A program made the translations under genes and the position numbers. This document shows, in pieces, positions 34,198 through 45,721 of a stretch of DNA of 63,856 bases. Position 1 is the first letter of the stretch; every line of letters starts with the position of its first letter. The DNA lies in NCBI GenBank assembly GCA_947462095.1, contig CANHNQ010000002.1, positions 1-63,856 of the forward strand, written 5' to 3'. This DNA comes from Gemmatimonadota bacterium (GTDB lineage: Bacteria > Gemmatimonadota > Gemmatimonadetes > Gemmatimonadales > Gemmatimonadaceae). Under the pieces are notes generated by a model, which saw nothing but the letters and a program-made list of their open reading frames with translations, was not told the DNA's origin and made no database searches.

Positions 34198-35300
34198 GAT
34201 GCCACCGACACGGCAGCGGCAGCCGGCTGCTGCTGACTCAGGCAATGGAGGGTGCCGAGCCCCCACACCAGGTCCACCGAGTGAATCCCCACGATCCGGT
34301 GATCGGGCAGCAGCGACGCGAGGGTGTTCAACGCGATGCGATCGTTCGGATCATTGAACGTGGGGACGATGCACACGCCGTTCGCGATGTAGAAGTTCGC
34401 ATAGCTGGCCGGCAACCGCGTGTCGTCCATGATCACGGCGCGTGGATACGGCAGCGTCACCACACGGATCGGTTCGCCGCGCGCGTCATTGGCGCGTTGC
34501 AGCCGATGCAGGTTGTCGAGCGAGCGCGCATGATTGTCGTCGGCGGGGTCGGCTTCGTGGGCCAGCACCACCACGCCGGGCGACACGAATCGCGCGATGT
34601 CGTCGACGTGCCCATGGGTATCGTCGCCCACGCATCCTTCGCCCAGCCAGATGGTGTGCGTGATACCCAGGTACGTGTGAAAGGCGCGCTCGTAATCGGC
34701 GCGTGTGAAGCCGGGGTTACGGACCTGCACATCGGACAGCAGCCACTCTTCGGTGACCAGCATCGTACCGAGGCCATCGGTCTCGATGCCGCCGCCTTCG
34801 AGAATGAGGCGCTGTCCGTTGTCGTGCCGTACGGCTTCCACGCGCGGTAATGCTGTCACGCGGGACACCGCCTCGGGGACGTGCACGTCGAGCGCGTAGT
34901 TGTCGTACTTGCTCCACGCATCGAAGCCCCAATGCACGAGCGCCACGCTGCCATCCGCGCGCTGCACGCCGGTCGGCCCCGAATCGCGCAGCCACACGCG
35001 GTCCGTGGACTGCACGTGCAGACGATACTGCCCCGCATCGACGCCATGCATCGTGAGCGCCGCGCGCGCGTCATCGCACACGGCCTCGTTCTGACAGAGA
35101 ATCTCCACGCGCTCGTACGGCGCGAGGGCGCGCACGATCTCGGCATACACCCACGGGATCGGCGCGAACTTCCCGGGCCAGTCGGGTTCGTGCGTGGGCC
35201 ACCCGATCCAGGTCGCGTCATGACGCTCCCACTCGGCGGGCATGCGCACTGGTCCGAGTGCGGACACGTCGATGCGGTGACTCAACGTCCCGCCAACCAT
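34194..35300 (-). CDS. aguA: agmatine deiminase
   Basis: A 368-aa guanidino-group-modifying enzyme of normal length that converts agmatine to N-carbamoylputrescine and ammonia. The motifs are RMPAEWERHDATWIGWP at the start, RDSGPTG, EGGGIETDG, the His-rich DDTHGHVDD and the catalytic Cys in GLGTLHCLSQQQP. It overlaps the aguB gene by 19 bp at the ATG used. A TTG at 35285 would give a 4-bp TTGA overlap instead and would still keep the whole domain. Together with aguB it completes putrescine synthesis from agmatine; no arginine decarboxylase is in the window. Confidence 0.95.
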   Translation of the reverse strand: MVGGTLSHRIDVSALGPVRMPAEWERHDATWIGWPTHEPDWPGKFAPIPWVYAEIVRALAPYERVEILCQNEAVCDDARAALTMHGVDAGQYRLHVQSTDRVWLRDSGPTGVQRADGSVALVHWGFDAWSKYDNYALDVHVPEAVSRVTALPRVEAVRHDNGQRLILEGGGIETDGLGTMLVTEEWLLSDVQVRNPGFTRADYERAFHTYLGITHTIWLGEGCVGDDTHGHVDDIARFVSPGVVVLAHEADPADDNHARSLDNLHRLQRANDARGEPIRVVTLPYPRAVIMDDTRLPASYANFYIANGVCIVPTFNDPNDRIALNTLASLLPDHRIVGIHSVDLVWGLGTLHCLSQQQPAAAAVSVAS

Positions 35301-36205
35301 CGCTGCGTAATCGGGCCATACGCATCGATGCGACGATCGCGCAGAAACGGCCAGTTGCGGCGCGTTTCTTCGATCAGGCCAAGGTCACACGCAGCGATGA
35401 GAATCTCGGGCTCCGTGCCGGCCTGTGCGAGATAGCGGCCGAACGGATCGGCGATGAACGACTGCCCGAAGAACTCGAGACCGTCGGTGCCGGGCTCCGC
35501 CTCGAACCCCACGCGATTCGGTGACGCCACGAACACGCCGTTGGCAATCGCATGCGCGCGCTGCGCCGTGCGCCATGCGTCGACCTGCGCGTCACCGAAG
35601 GTGGCCTTCTCACCCGGATGCCAGGCGATGGCGGTGGGATAGAACAGCACCTGCGCCCCCAGCAGCGCCGTGATGCGCGCCGCCTCGGGATACCACTGAT
35701 CCCAGCAGATCAGCACGCCGATATCGGCGTACTTGGTGCGCCACACGCGGAACCCGTTGATGCCGGGATGCGCGTCGTGCCGCTGATCGCCAGTCACGTC
35801 CCCAGGTGCGAAGTAGTACTTCTCCTCGAAGAGCGGATCGTGCGGAATGTGCATCTTGCGATACGTCCCGAGCACGCTGCCGTCGGCGTCGATCACCGTG
35901 GCCGAGTTGCGGTACAGTCCCGCCGCTTCACGCTCGTAGAACGGCACGACGATGACGACGTCGAGCTCCTTGGCGAGCGTCTGGAAGGTGCGCACCGTCG
36001 GGCCGTCGGCCGGCTCGGCGATGTCGAAGCGCTCGGGCTTCACGCTCTTGCAGAAGTACGGCGCGTTGAAGAGCTCCTGCAAACAGATGATCTGCGCGCC
36101 GTGCGCGGCAGCGTCGCGAACACGCGCGACGGCGCGCGTCACGTTGCTGGCGAGATCATCTGAGGCGGTGTCCTGAATGACACCGATGTGCACGATGTTG
36201 GCCAT
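35282..36205 (-). CDS. aguB: N-carbamoylputrescine amidohydrolase (nitrilase superfamily)
   Basis: A 307-aa nitrilase-superfamily enzyme that hydrolyses N-carbamoylputrescine to putrescine, CO2 and ammonia. The Glu-Lys-Cys triad is visible: E44 in CLQELFNAPYF, Lys in YRKMHIPHDP and Cys in VLICWDQWYPEAAR. These flanks are typical of the AguB branch. First gene of a unit aguB-aguA-DUF2628, all on the - strand with overlaps. Confidence 0.96.
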   Translation of the reverse strand: MANIVHIGVIQDTASDDLASNVTRAVARVRDAAAHGAQIICLQELFNAPYFCKSVKPERFDIAEPADGPTVRTFQTLAKELDVVIVVPFYEREAAGLYRNSATVIDADGSVLGTYRKMHIPHDPLFEEKYYFAPGDVTGDQRHDAHPGINGFRVWRTKYADIGVLICWDQWYPEAARITALLGAQVLFYPTAIAWHPGEKATFGDAQVDAWRTAQRAHAIANGVFVASPNRVGFEAEPGTDGLEFFGQSFIADPFGRYLAQAGTEPEILIAACDLGLIEETRRNWPFLRDRRIDAYGPITQRWLAGR

Positions 36206-36249
36206 GTCGAAAAGTCATCGATACCGGGGCCGGGGGCAACGTGGCCGGC

Positions 36250-37050
36250 TTACCGTTTTTTCGCGACCGCCTTCGGTTCTGATCGTGGCGCTGCCTTCGT
36301 CTTGACTACCGGCGGTTCGAGCACGGGCTGGAGATAGGCCAGCAGAATGCGCCGCAGATCGTCGAGCAACGGTCGCTTCTCGGCGGCCACGGCACGTCCG
36401 CGACGGGCCAGCAGCGACTGCCCCAACGAAGCGGCCACAAGCGCAATCCGGCGACGGTCACGGGTTGCGAGCTTCGGATTCCGCGCCGCGAACAGCACGT
36501 CGAGCCGGTCCACGAACGATTCGAACAGCTGCGCCCGCAGGCGCGTCGGCGCCGACCGCGTGTCGTCGCCAGGCCCTTCGACGGTGGCGAAGACGCGACG
36601 GAACGCGGGGTGCGTGTCGTGGAACTCGGCCAACGGCTTCACGATGCGGTCGATCAGCCGATCGAGTGGTAGCCCGTGGGGGTCGATCGGGAAGGTGCGC
36701 TCGTGAATCGCGCGCATCTCGTCGGCGTAGCGCAGCGCGAGCGCGGCCAGGACGGCGTCGCGATTCGGGAAGAACTGATAGAGCGAGCCCTTGGCGGTGC
36801 GGGCCCGGAGCGCGATCGCCTCGGCCGTCGCGGCCTGAAGCCCCTGTTCCGCGATCACGGCGGCTGCGGCGTCGAGCAGCAACTCCACGCGGGCTTGCCC
36901 CCGCGACTGCCGGGGGCGCCGGCGATACGCGTCGGGGGACGCGCTCTCCGCGGGGACTGGCGCCGCCGGCGCGACCACCGCGGCGGCGGCCGGTAACGGC
37001 GCGTCGTCGGCGACGTGAGCGGGGGGACGGGACGCGCGTTTGGCGGGCAT
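36250..37050 (-). CDS. TetR-family transcriptional regulator
   Basis: A 266-aa protein. An N-terminal Ala/Pro-rich tail of ~55 residues precedes the TetR helix-turn-helix (LLDAAAAVIAEQGLQAATAE, RTAKGSLYQFFPNRDAVLAA), followed by an all-helical ligand domain and a Lys-rich tail (VVKTKAAPRSEPKAVAKKR). The ATG at 37050 is chosen; the frame runs further up without a family match. The target is unknown; it stands alone between aguB and the glycerate kinase gene. Confidence 0.9.
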   Translation of the reverse strand: MPAKRASRPPAHVADDAPLPAAAAVVAPAAPVPAESASPDAYRRRPRQSRGQARVELLLDAAAAVIAEQGLQAATAEAIALRARTAKGSLYQFFPNRDAVLAALALRYADEMRAIHERTFPIDPHGLPLDRLIDRIVKPLAEFHDTHPAFRRVFATVEGPGDDTRSAPTRLRAQLFESFVDRLDVLFAARNPKLATRDRRRIALVAASLGQSLLARRGRAVAAEKRPLLDDLRRILLAYLQPVLEPPVVKTKAAPRSEPKAVAKKR

Positions 37051-37169
37051 CGCCAACGATACCGCGGCATGAGAGGCGAGACAATGCGACGCGACCGTCA
37101 TGAAATGGCGGGGGCCGGTCAGGGCCACCACGTCGGCGGCCCCGCTCGGCGCGCGTGCGAGGCGCGCGC

Positions 37170-38630
37170 CTAGGCGCGGATCAGCAGCGCGACGACGTCC
37201 ATGACATTGGTGCCGGTGGGGCCGGGGCGCAGGAGCGCATCGGCCGCATCGAGCGGGAACCACGACCGTCCGGTGGAGAGGTCGTCTTCGGGGATCCGTC
37301 CGGCCCGACGGGCCAGGGCGGGCACGGCGGCGTCCACGATGGCGCCCGCGGCGTCGGTGGGGCCGTCGCGGCCGTCGGTGCCGGCGGCCATGACCGTAAT
37401 CTTCCAGGAACGGGGATCGCCGTGGGCGGCCGCCTCCTCGAGCGCCAGCGCCGCCGAGAGGGCGAGCACCTGCATGCGGCCGCCGCGCAGCGGTTCATCC
37501 GACCTCGCGACGTCCATGGTCTCGTCATCGTCGTGCGCCATCGCGCGATCGGTGGTCTCGCGCAGATTCACCACCGGCTCGCCTCCGCACACCAGCAGCG
37601 TGTCACCCGGCACGTCGGGCGCCGCCTGTAGCGCGAGCCGCGCCAGCTGATCGCCCAGCTGCGCCGCATCCCCTTCCAGCGGTGTGTGTTGCACGACCAC
37701 CTCCGCGATACCCGCCGCACGCGCTGCATCGGCCAACGCCAGCACGGCGTCGGCGTTGCGGGCCACCAGGGTGTAGCCGACGCGGGAGAACGCCGCATGA
37801 TCGATCGCCGGCACGGGCGGCGGATCACCGGCCCCTTCCAGGCCAAGGACGGTGCCCATCACGCGCTCCACCCGTGCCCGCATATCGTGCGCATCGAGCA
37901 AGGCGAGAAAGGTGGCGTCGTCGAGGGGGTCGGGAGTGCAGGGGCCCGAGCCGATCACCGCGGGATCGTCGCCGATCACATCGGAGATGGCGAACACCGG
38001 GACATGGCGGGCACCATGGTTCACCAGGCTCACCGCCAGACGCCCCGCGCCCCAGCGCAATACGCGACGTCGAATCGCGTTCATCTCGTGAATCGCCAGC
38101 CCCGATTCCAGCAGCGTCTCGGCCAGATTCGCCAGGTGCGACTGGGCGCGGTCGGCGTCGCCGACCGCCTGCGACAACGTGGCGATGGGGGCCGCGCATA
38201 ACGACGTCGTGCCGCCGGAGAGGAGGACGAGCACGATGCTGCCGTCCTCGATGCTGTGCGCCAGATCCTCGAGCGCGTCGGCGGCATCGAGCGACGCCGG
38301 ACCCGGCACCGGATGATCGCCGATCATGAGCCGGATGCCCTGAGGCAGGTCACTCCCCACCTCGCCGCGCTTCGGTTCGTGCGCGGCCACCACGAGTCCC
38401 CCGTGCACCGAACGGTGTAGCTGCTCGAGGGCGTGCAGGGCGCCCGCCATCATCGCCGGCGCTGCCTTGCCCAGCGCGATCACGTACACCGGCGCCTCCG
38501 TCGGCAAGGTCGCGCGTGCATCGAACCACGCGCGCACTGCGTCGCGGGTGCGGGGGAACGGCGCCGCGCCCTGCACCGCGGCACGATAGAGTGCCGAGAG
38601 CAGGGCGCGGGGATGCTGCGGAGACGTCAC
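37170..38630 (-). CDS. glycerate 2-kinase (GckA/MOFRL family)
   Basis: A 486-aa kinase of normal family length that phosphorylates glycerate to 2-phosphoglycerate. The N-terminal half has VIALGKAAPAMMAG, GDHPVPGPAS and VLLSGGTTSLCAAP, and the C-terminal MOFRL domain has LLVCGGEPVV and MAAGTDGRDGPTDAAGA. It feeds glyoxylate- or hydroxypyruvate-derived glycerate into glycolysis. It ends 119 bp from the TetR start and lies 21 bp after the exported peroxiredoxin gene on the same strand. Confidence 0.93.
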   Translation of the reverse strand: MTSPQHPRALLSALYRAAVQGAAPFPRTRDAVRAWFDARATLPTEAPVYVIALGKAAPAMMAGALHALEQLHRSVHGGLVVAAHEPKRGEVGSDLPQGIRLMIGDHPVPGPASLDAADALEDLAHSIEDGSIVLVLLSGGTTSLCAAPIATLSQAVGDADRAQSHLANLAETLLESGLAIHEMNAIRRRVLRWGAGRLAVSLVNHGARHVPVFAISDVIGDDPAVIGSGPCTPDPLDDATFLALLDAHDMRARVERVMGTVLGLEGAGDPPPVPAIDHAAFSRVGYTLVARNADAVLALADAARAAGIAEVVVQHTPLEGDAAQLGDQLARLALQAAPDVPGDTLLVCGGEPVVNLRETTDRAMAHDDDETMDVARSDEPLRGGRMQVLALSAALALEEAAAHGDPRSWKITVMAAGTDGRDGPTDAAGAIVDAAVPALARRAGRIPEDDLSTGRSWFPLDAADALLRPGPTGTNVMDVVALLIRA

Positions 38631-38651
38631 GAGCGGGTTCCGGCGGATCGC

Positions 38652-39236
38652 TTAGTGCGAGCTGCCGGCCTGCGTGATGGCGTTCCCGAGGTCGGTGTAG
38701 GCATCGGCCGACATCTGGTTGAAGGGCGTTGCCACGTAGCTGATCTTGCCCTTCGGATCGATGACGTACAGGAAGCGCTTGTGGTAGCCGGTGCCCGCGT
38801 TCGCGCCGTACGCCACGCCGACCTTCCGGTCGATGTCGGCGGCGAAATGGAACGGGAACTTCGCGTCCTTGGCCCACGAGATGAGCGCGGTGTCGCTGTC
38901 GATGCTGACGCCGACCAGCGTGACCTTCTTCCCGCCCTGGAACGTCTGCGCGTACTTGTCGCGGTACGATTCCATCTGCACCGTGCAGCCGCTGGTGCGC
39001 GCCTTCGGGAAGAACGCCAGCACGACCGTCTCGCCCTTGTGCTCGGAGAGCTTGAACGGCTTGGCCGCGACGCCGGCCTGCGTGATCACCGTCACGGTGA
39101 AGTCCGGCGCCATCTCGCCGACCTTGAGCGGCGTCGGGGCGGCCGCCGGCGCGGCCTGCGCACCAGCGATGGACGGAGCGATCGCCGCAACAGCGAGCAC
39201 GGCGACGAAGCGAGCGGCACGCGAACGAATGGACAT
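38652..39236 (-). CDS. exported thiol peroxidase (AhpC/BCP-type peroxiredoxin)
   Basis: A 194-aa protein with a clear signal peptide (RFVAVLAVAAIAPSIAGAQA), which is unusual for a BCP-type peroxiredoxin. The catalytic region VVLAFFPKARTSGCTVQMES holds the peroxidatic Cys C84 with the required Thr three residues before it; RTSGCT replaces the common DTPGCT. The Arg of the active site is probably the one in MESYRDKY. It reduces H2O2 or alkyl peroxides in the periplasm. GGAG precedes the ATG at 39236. Confidence 0.9.
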   Translation of the reverse strand: MSIRSRAARFVAVLAVAAIAPSIAGAQAAPAAAPTPLKVGEMAPDFTVTVITQAGVAAKPFKLSEHKGETVVLAFFPKARTSGCTVQMESYRDKYAQTFQGGKKVTLVGVSIDSDTALISWAKDAKFPFHFAADIDRKVGVAYGANAGTGYHKRFLYVIDPKGKISYVATPFNQMSADAYTDLGNAITQAGSSH

Positions 39237-39553
39237 CGAAAACTCCAGAAGAATTGGGAGGGTGACGCAGCTGTCGCCGAACAGGGACGGGTCGCTGACC
39301 ATCTCTGAGGACAACGTTCTCCTTCAACCTAACGTTTCCGGGGCATTTCGACCGGAATTGGGGGGATTCGGCGTGGCACGACCCCTGCTTTACCTCTGTC
39401 ATGTCCGCGGCGCCGGGCGGGCGGCACCAATGGTGCTCAGATCACGCGGTCGTCGTGGGTGCGTACGGGAAAAGCTGTTGCAGGACGCGCTTCGTGGAGG
39501 GGCGCGCACACCCCGTCACCGGGATTCCGGTGACGGGGTGTTCTGCGTGGGGG
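39237..39553. other. 317-bp intergenic region without a gene
   Basis: It holds the upstream region of the exported peroxiredoxin, with AACGTT at 39313-39318 and again at 39331-39336 (18 bp apart), a possible regulator site, and the lipid-kinase terminator at 39508-39541. I see no gene or RNA in the rest. Confidence 0.6.
39508..39541 (-). terminator. perfect 15-bp terminator hairpin after the lipid kinase gene
   Basis: ACACCCCGTCACCGG pairs perfectly with its complement around loop GATT, 12 bp beyond the lipid kinase stop. Confidence 0.8.
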
Positions 39554-40450
39554 CTACGCGATCAGGGTGAGGGCGCCGGCGCGGACGCTCACGGACACGT
39601 CGCACGATGCGGCCTGCTGCAGCTCGCCGTCGGTCTCGAATATCGGCGGTGCCTCGAAGCGCAGCTGGAAATGGCGGTCGCGATGGACCGAGACATGCGG
39701 GGAGGAGAGGTGTGCGCCACGCATGGCGCGCGCAAACACGGGTACCCGCGCCCACGGCGCGATATCGCGAATGGCGACGCAATCGAGCGCGCCGTCGTCG
39801 AGTTGCGCATCGGGCGCAATGCGGAACGCACCACCGAAGCAGCGGCCGTTGGCAAAGACCACCATGAGCTTCCGGCTCATGATCGCGGAGTCGCTCACCA
39901 TGGTGGCTCGGAATCCGCGGTAGCGCAGGAGCGCCCGGAGCGCCGTACCGACATACGCGGCCGTCCCTCGCAGCACCCCCGGCGTTCGCATGCGTTCGAG
40001 CACCTCCACATCGAAGCCGAAACCGGCGGCGTTCACGAACGGCACGTCGTTCACGAATCCCACGTCCACCTGATGCGTGGCACCGGCCGCGATATGCGCC
40101 ACCATGCGGTCCAGGTGGTGCACCGGTACCGCGAGCGACTTCGCGAAGTCGTTGCCCGTGCCGGCCGCGAAGATCGCGAGCGGCACGCGTGCGCCGCCGC
40201 GCGCCTCGCCCTCGAGCAGGCCTCGCACGGCATGACTGATCGCGCCGTCGCCACCGACCACCGCGAGCGCGCGCGCGCCGGCCGCGCTGGCGTCCCGGGC
40301 GATCGTGGCCTCGTCGCCTCGCGCGTGCGTGTCGTGACGTTCAACGCGCAGTCCGCACGCCGTCAGCGACCGGTGCACCGCACGCGCCACGCGCGCGGCG
40401 CGGCCACGACCGGCGGCCGGATTCACCAGCAGCACGATCGGCGCCATCAT
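39554..40450 (-). CDS. diacylglycerol kinase-family lipid kinase (YegS-like)
   Basis: A 298-aa protein with the DAGK catalytic domain. The motifs are VLLVNPAAGRGRA, the nucleotide-binding VVGGDGAISHAV, FAAGTGNDFAKSLAVP and the C-terminal PDAQLDDGALDCVAI typical of YegS/DgkB-type kinases. It phosphorylates diacylglycerol or a related lipid at the inner membrane. The start MMAPIV allows either of two adjacent ATGs. It is divergent from the acidic lipoprotein gene with a 174-bp gap. Confidence 0.93.
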   Translation of the reverse strand: MMAPIVLLVNPAAGRGRAARVARAVHRSLTACGLRVERHDTHARGDEATIARDASAAGARALAVVGGDGAISHAVRGLLEGEARGGARVPLAIFAAGTGNDFAKSLAVPVHHLDRMVAHIAAGATHQVDVGFVNDVPFVNAAGFGFDVEVLERMRTPGVLRGTAAYVGTALRALLRYRGFRATMVSDSAIMSRKLMVVFANGRCFGGAFRIAPDAQLDDGALDCVAIRDIAPWARVPVFARAMRGAHLSSPHVSVHRDRHFQLRFEAPPIFETDGELQQAASCDVSVSVRAGALTLIA

Positions 40451-40624
40451 CGCCGCCCCGGCAGTCTCATGCGGTCAACTCCGTGTGCCGTGAAGGTGAT
40501 ACGGTTGGCCAGTCGCGACATGGTTGCTGTTCCAGTCGCGTGCGCTAGGTCACTGAACGACCGGCAAGCCGGCGTTAGCTTCCGGTTGTTCTGGTTCGAT
40601 TGCACCTCAAGGAGAACAATCACG

Positions 40625-41536
40625 ATGCCGTCTATTCTATCGTTGGCAACCAGCCACCGCCTGCGCGCCGCGTCCGGGCTCGCCAGCGCACTGCTCTTGA
40701 CGGCCCTGTCCGCCTGCAGCGACGGCATCGGCCCGTCGTCCGCCAACAAGGTCGGCCTCGGCTTCCAGCTGGCCCGTACGTCGTCGGTCTCCCCCACGAT
40801 GGCATCCAGTACGTCTGGCAGCGCGCCGGGTGTGGTGGGCACGAAGCCCACGATCACCACCTCCGCCGCCGGTATGACGATCACGCGTGATGGCGACGTG
40901 CTGGTGGTCTCGAAGGCGCAGCTGGTGGTGCGCAACGTGCAGCTCAAGTCGGCCACGGCCGTCTGCTCGGACGACGATGACGACGAGACCACGGGAAAGT
41001 CGTCCAGCTCGTCGTCCAGCTCGTCGTCCTACTCGTCGGGTCGTGACGACGATGACGATGATGACTGCGCGGAGATCCGCGTGGGGCCGTATCTGGTGGA
41101 CGTTCCGGTCAATGGCGCCGACGCCGCGCGCGTGGCCGTCGCCGTACCGGCTGGCACGTACTCGTCGATCCGTCTGTGGCTGTACAAGGTCACGAGCGGC
41201 GATTCCGCCGACGTGGCGTTCCGTCAGGCCAATCCGGACTTCCGCGACATCAGTGTCCGCCTGACCGGCACGTTCAACGGGACCCCGTTCACCTTCACGA
41301 ACAATGTGAACGCCAAGCTCACCGTGCCCCTGACCGCGCCGCTGGTCATCGGCACCGGTGGCGACAACGTCACGGTCTCGATCGACCTGAGTACGTGGTT
41401 CCTGCGCCCAAGTGGTGGCCTGTACTCGCCGGCCGCGGCGAACACGCCGGGGCAGGTGCGGACGCAGGTGCAGAACAACATCCGGAATGCCTTCCGGGCA
41501 TTCCGCGACGACGACAAAGATGGGCGCGAGGACTGA
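40625..41536 (+). CDS. lipoprotein with Asp/Ser-rich low-complexity insert, unknown function
   Basis: A 303-aa protein with lipoprotein signal LLLTALSAC. AAGGAGAA precedes the ATG. Residues ~115-148 are an extreme low-complexity stretch: runs of five and seven Asp around ten Ser, closed by a Cys at each side (VCSD and DDCAEIR). A beta-rich domain follows (VGPYLVDVPVNGADAARVAV, PAGTYSSIRLWLYKVTSGD) that resembles secreted DUF4382-like Ig-type domains. The C-terminus FRDDDKDGRED again looks like a calcium-binding motif. Metal or calcium binding is likely but not proven. Confidence 0.75.
   Translation: MPSILSLATSHRLRAASGLASALLLTALSACSDGIGPSSANKVGLGFQLARTSSVSPTMASSTSGSAPGVVGTKPTITTSAAGMTITRDGDVLVVSKAQLVVRNVQLKSATAVCSDDDDDETTGKSSSSSSSSSSYSSGRDDDDDDDCAEIRVGPYLVDVPVNGADAARVAVAVPAGTYSSIRLWLYKVTSGDSADVAFRQANPDFRDISVRLTGTFNGTPFTFTNNVNAKLTVPLTAPLVIGTGGDNVTVSIDLSTWFLRPSGGLYSPAAANTPGQVRTQVQNNIRNAFRAFRDDDKDGRED
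41000..41035 (+). repeat. 12-bp coding tandem repeat (TCGTCCAGCTCG), three copies
   Basis: Three units, the last diverged, encode the Ser run in the acidic lipoprotein; a site where repeat number could vary. Confidence 0.75.
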
Positions 41537-41545
41537 TAACGGCGA

Positions 41546-41646
41546 AGTACGGGGTAAGGGAGTAAGGGGTATGCAGTAGAGCAACGGGCTGCAGAGAGAA
41601 ACTCTCCGCAGCCCGTCGTACTACCCCCTACTCCCTACCCCGTACT
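41546..41646. terminator. long imperfect hairpin between convergent genes
   Basis: The arms 41546-41598 and 41602-41646 start AGTACGGGGTA/TACCCCGTACT and close with CGGGCTGC.GAGAG/CTCTC.GCAGCCCG around loop AAA. It fills the gap between the lipoprotein and aconitase genes; probable bidirectional terminator. Confidence 0.75.
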
Positions 41647-41651
41647 GCTGT

Positions 41652-44387
<2,736 letters not shown>

Positions 44388-44546
44388 GGACGGGTTGGTC
44401 CTGCGCGGGCCTTTCCCCAGGGGTCGACCACACGCGTTTCTGGACGGAGCCACTCATCGCGCCGTGACGCCGCCCTTCTGGCGGCGACCGGTTCCGACGA
44501 GGCTACCGGGAAATATCGGACAGCGGCGGCGGGAAGGGGAGGGGAA

Positions 44547-45689
44547 TCAGGCGCTGATCTCCAGTACGTCGTCCGCCGTGTCGCGGTCGGTCGACAGCGG
44601 CACGACTGAGATCGCCTCGGTGGGGCAGCAGTGTGCCACGGAGCCATCCGCCGGCGAGAACTCGTGGATCCGCACCCGGGCGTACGCCTTGCGCTGCGCA
44701 TCGAGCGCCATGAGCCCTGGCGCGCGCGCGACGCACAGCGCGCAGCCGGTGCACTTGGGGCGGTCGACCACGATCTCCACGGCCGTGCGGGGGAAGATGC
44801 CGCCGGGGGCTGCCAGCGCCGTGTCCAGATGCACCAGCGCGGCCTTCATGGCGTCGTAGCCCATCTGCAGCAGCTCCTCGACATGCGCGAAGCTGAACCA
44901 GCCGATGTGCGACACTTTGGGACGGACCAGAAGCAACGGCGGCGTGGTCCAGTGCTCCAGCGTGGCCTGCTGCTGCTCGTGCATCATCATCGTGGCGGCC
45001 CGCATGAAGATCGACGCGAACCCCTGCTCGGCGATGCCGGTGGCCAGCGGCACATCGGCGATCCCGACGTCCACGGCGATCAAGGCGTCCATTCCCATGG
45101 CGGCGATCGACACCGGGAGGTTGTCGGTGGTCCCGCCGTCGATGCAGACGCGCGCCCCCACCACCCCGGGGGGAAAGAACCCCGGGAGGGCGCACGAGGC
45201 GTACACGGCATCGCGCACCCGCACATCGCGGAAGCCGGGGCGCCCGAACACCAGCGGAATGCCGCGCTCGATGTCGACCGCCGTGACCAGCAGCGGCGTC
45301 TCGAAATCCTCGAAGGACCCCTCGGCGACCAGATCGTCGCACAGACTGCGCAGTGGCGACTCGAGGTAGATGGACCGCGACAGCATGCGCTCCATCAACA
45401 TCCCCACGTGGTTGATGCGGAACAGGTCGCGACGACGGAACTTGAGCGCGCGTTCGGTCAGCTCGTCCACGCTGCGGCCGCTGGCGGCCGCGGCGGCGAT
45501 CATGGCGCCAATGCTGGAGCCGGCGTACAGGCGCGGCGTGATTCCCGCCTCGCGGATGGCCTTGAGCGCGCCCACGTGGGCCATGCCCTTCAAGGCACCG
45601 CCTCCGAATACCACGCCGATGCGGGGGCTGATCCGCGGAACGCTTCCCGAATCGTGCTCCCCGCCGCGGCCGTTTGGCCGGCCGTTCAT
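44547..45689 (-). CDS. patatin-like phospholipase fused to a single-cluster ferredoxin domain
   Basis: A 380-aa fusion. Residues ~20-300 are a patatin-type hydrolase: oxyanion loop GGGALKG at 29-35, nucleophile S59 in AGSSIGA, and catalytic Asp D184 in IDGGTTDN, so the Ser-Asp dyad is intact. Residues ~303-370 form a ferredoxin: C313, C316, C319 in KCTGCALCVARAPG and C355 in CCPTEAISV, enough for one [4Fe-4S] cluster. No signal peptide. It is divergent from the OmpR-type regulator with 32 bp between the starts. The patatin and ferredoxin parts are each clear; the meaning of the fusion is not. Confidence 0.9.
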   Translation of the reverse strand: MNGRPNGRGGEHDSGSVPRISPRIGVVFGGGALKGMAHVGALKAIREAGITPRLYAGSSIGAMIAAAAASGRSVDELTERALKFRRRDLFRINHVGMLMERMLSRSIYLESPLRSLCDDLVAEGSFEDFETPLLVTAVDIERGIPLVFGRPGFRDVRVRDAVYASCALPGFFPPGVVGARVCIDGGTTDNLPVSIAAMGMDALIAVDVGIADVPLATGIAEQGFASIFMRAATMMMHEQQQATLEHWTTPPLLLVRPKVSHIGWFSFAHVEELLQMGYDAMKAALVHLDTALAAPGGIFPRTAVEIVVDRPKCTGCALCVARAPGLMALDAQRKAYARVRIHEFSPADGSVAHCCPTEAISVVPLSTDRDTADDVLEISA

Positions 45690-45721
45690 GCTGCCGTCAT
45701 CCACGCGGTAGATTCTCCCTG

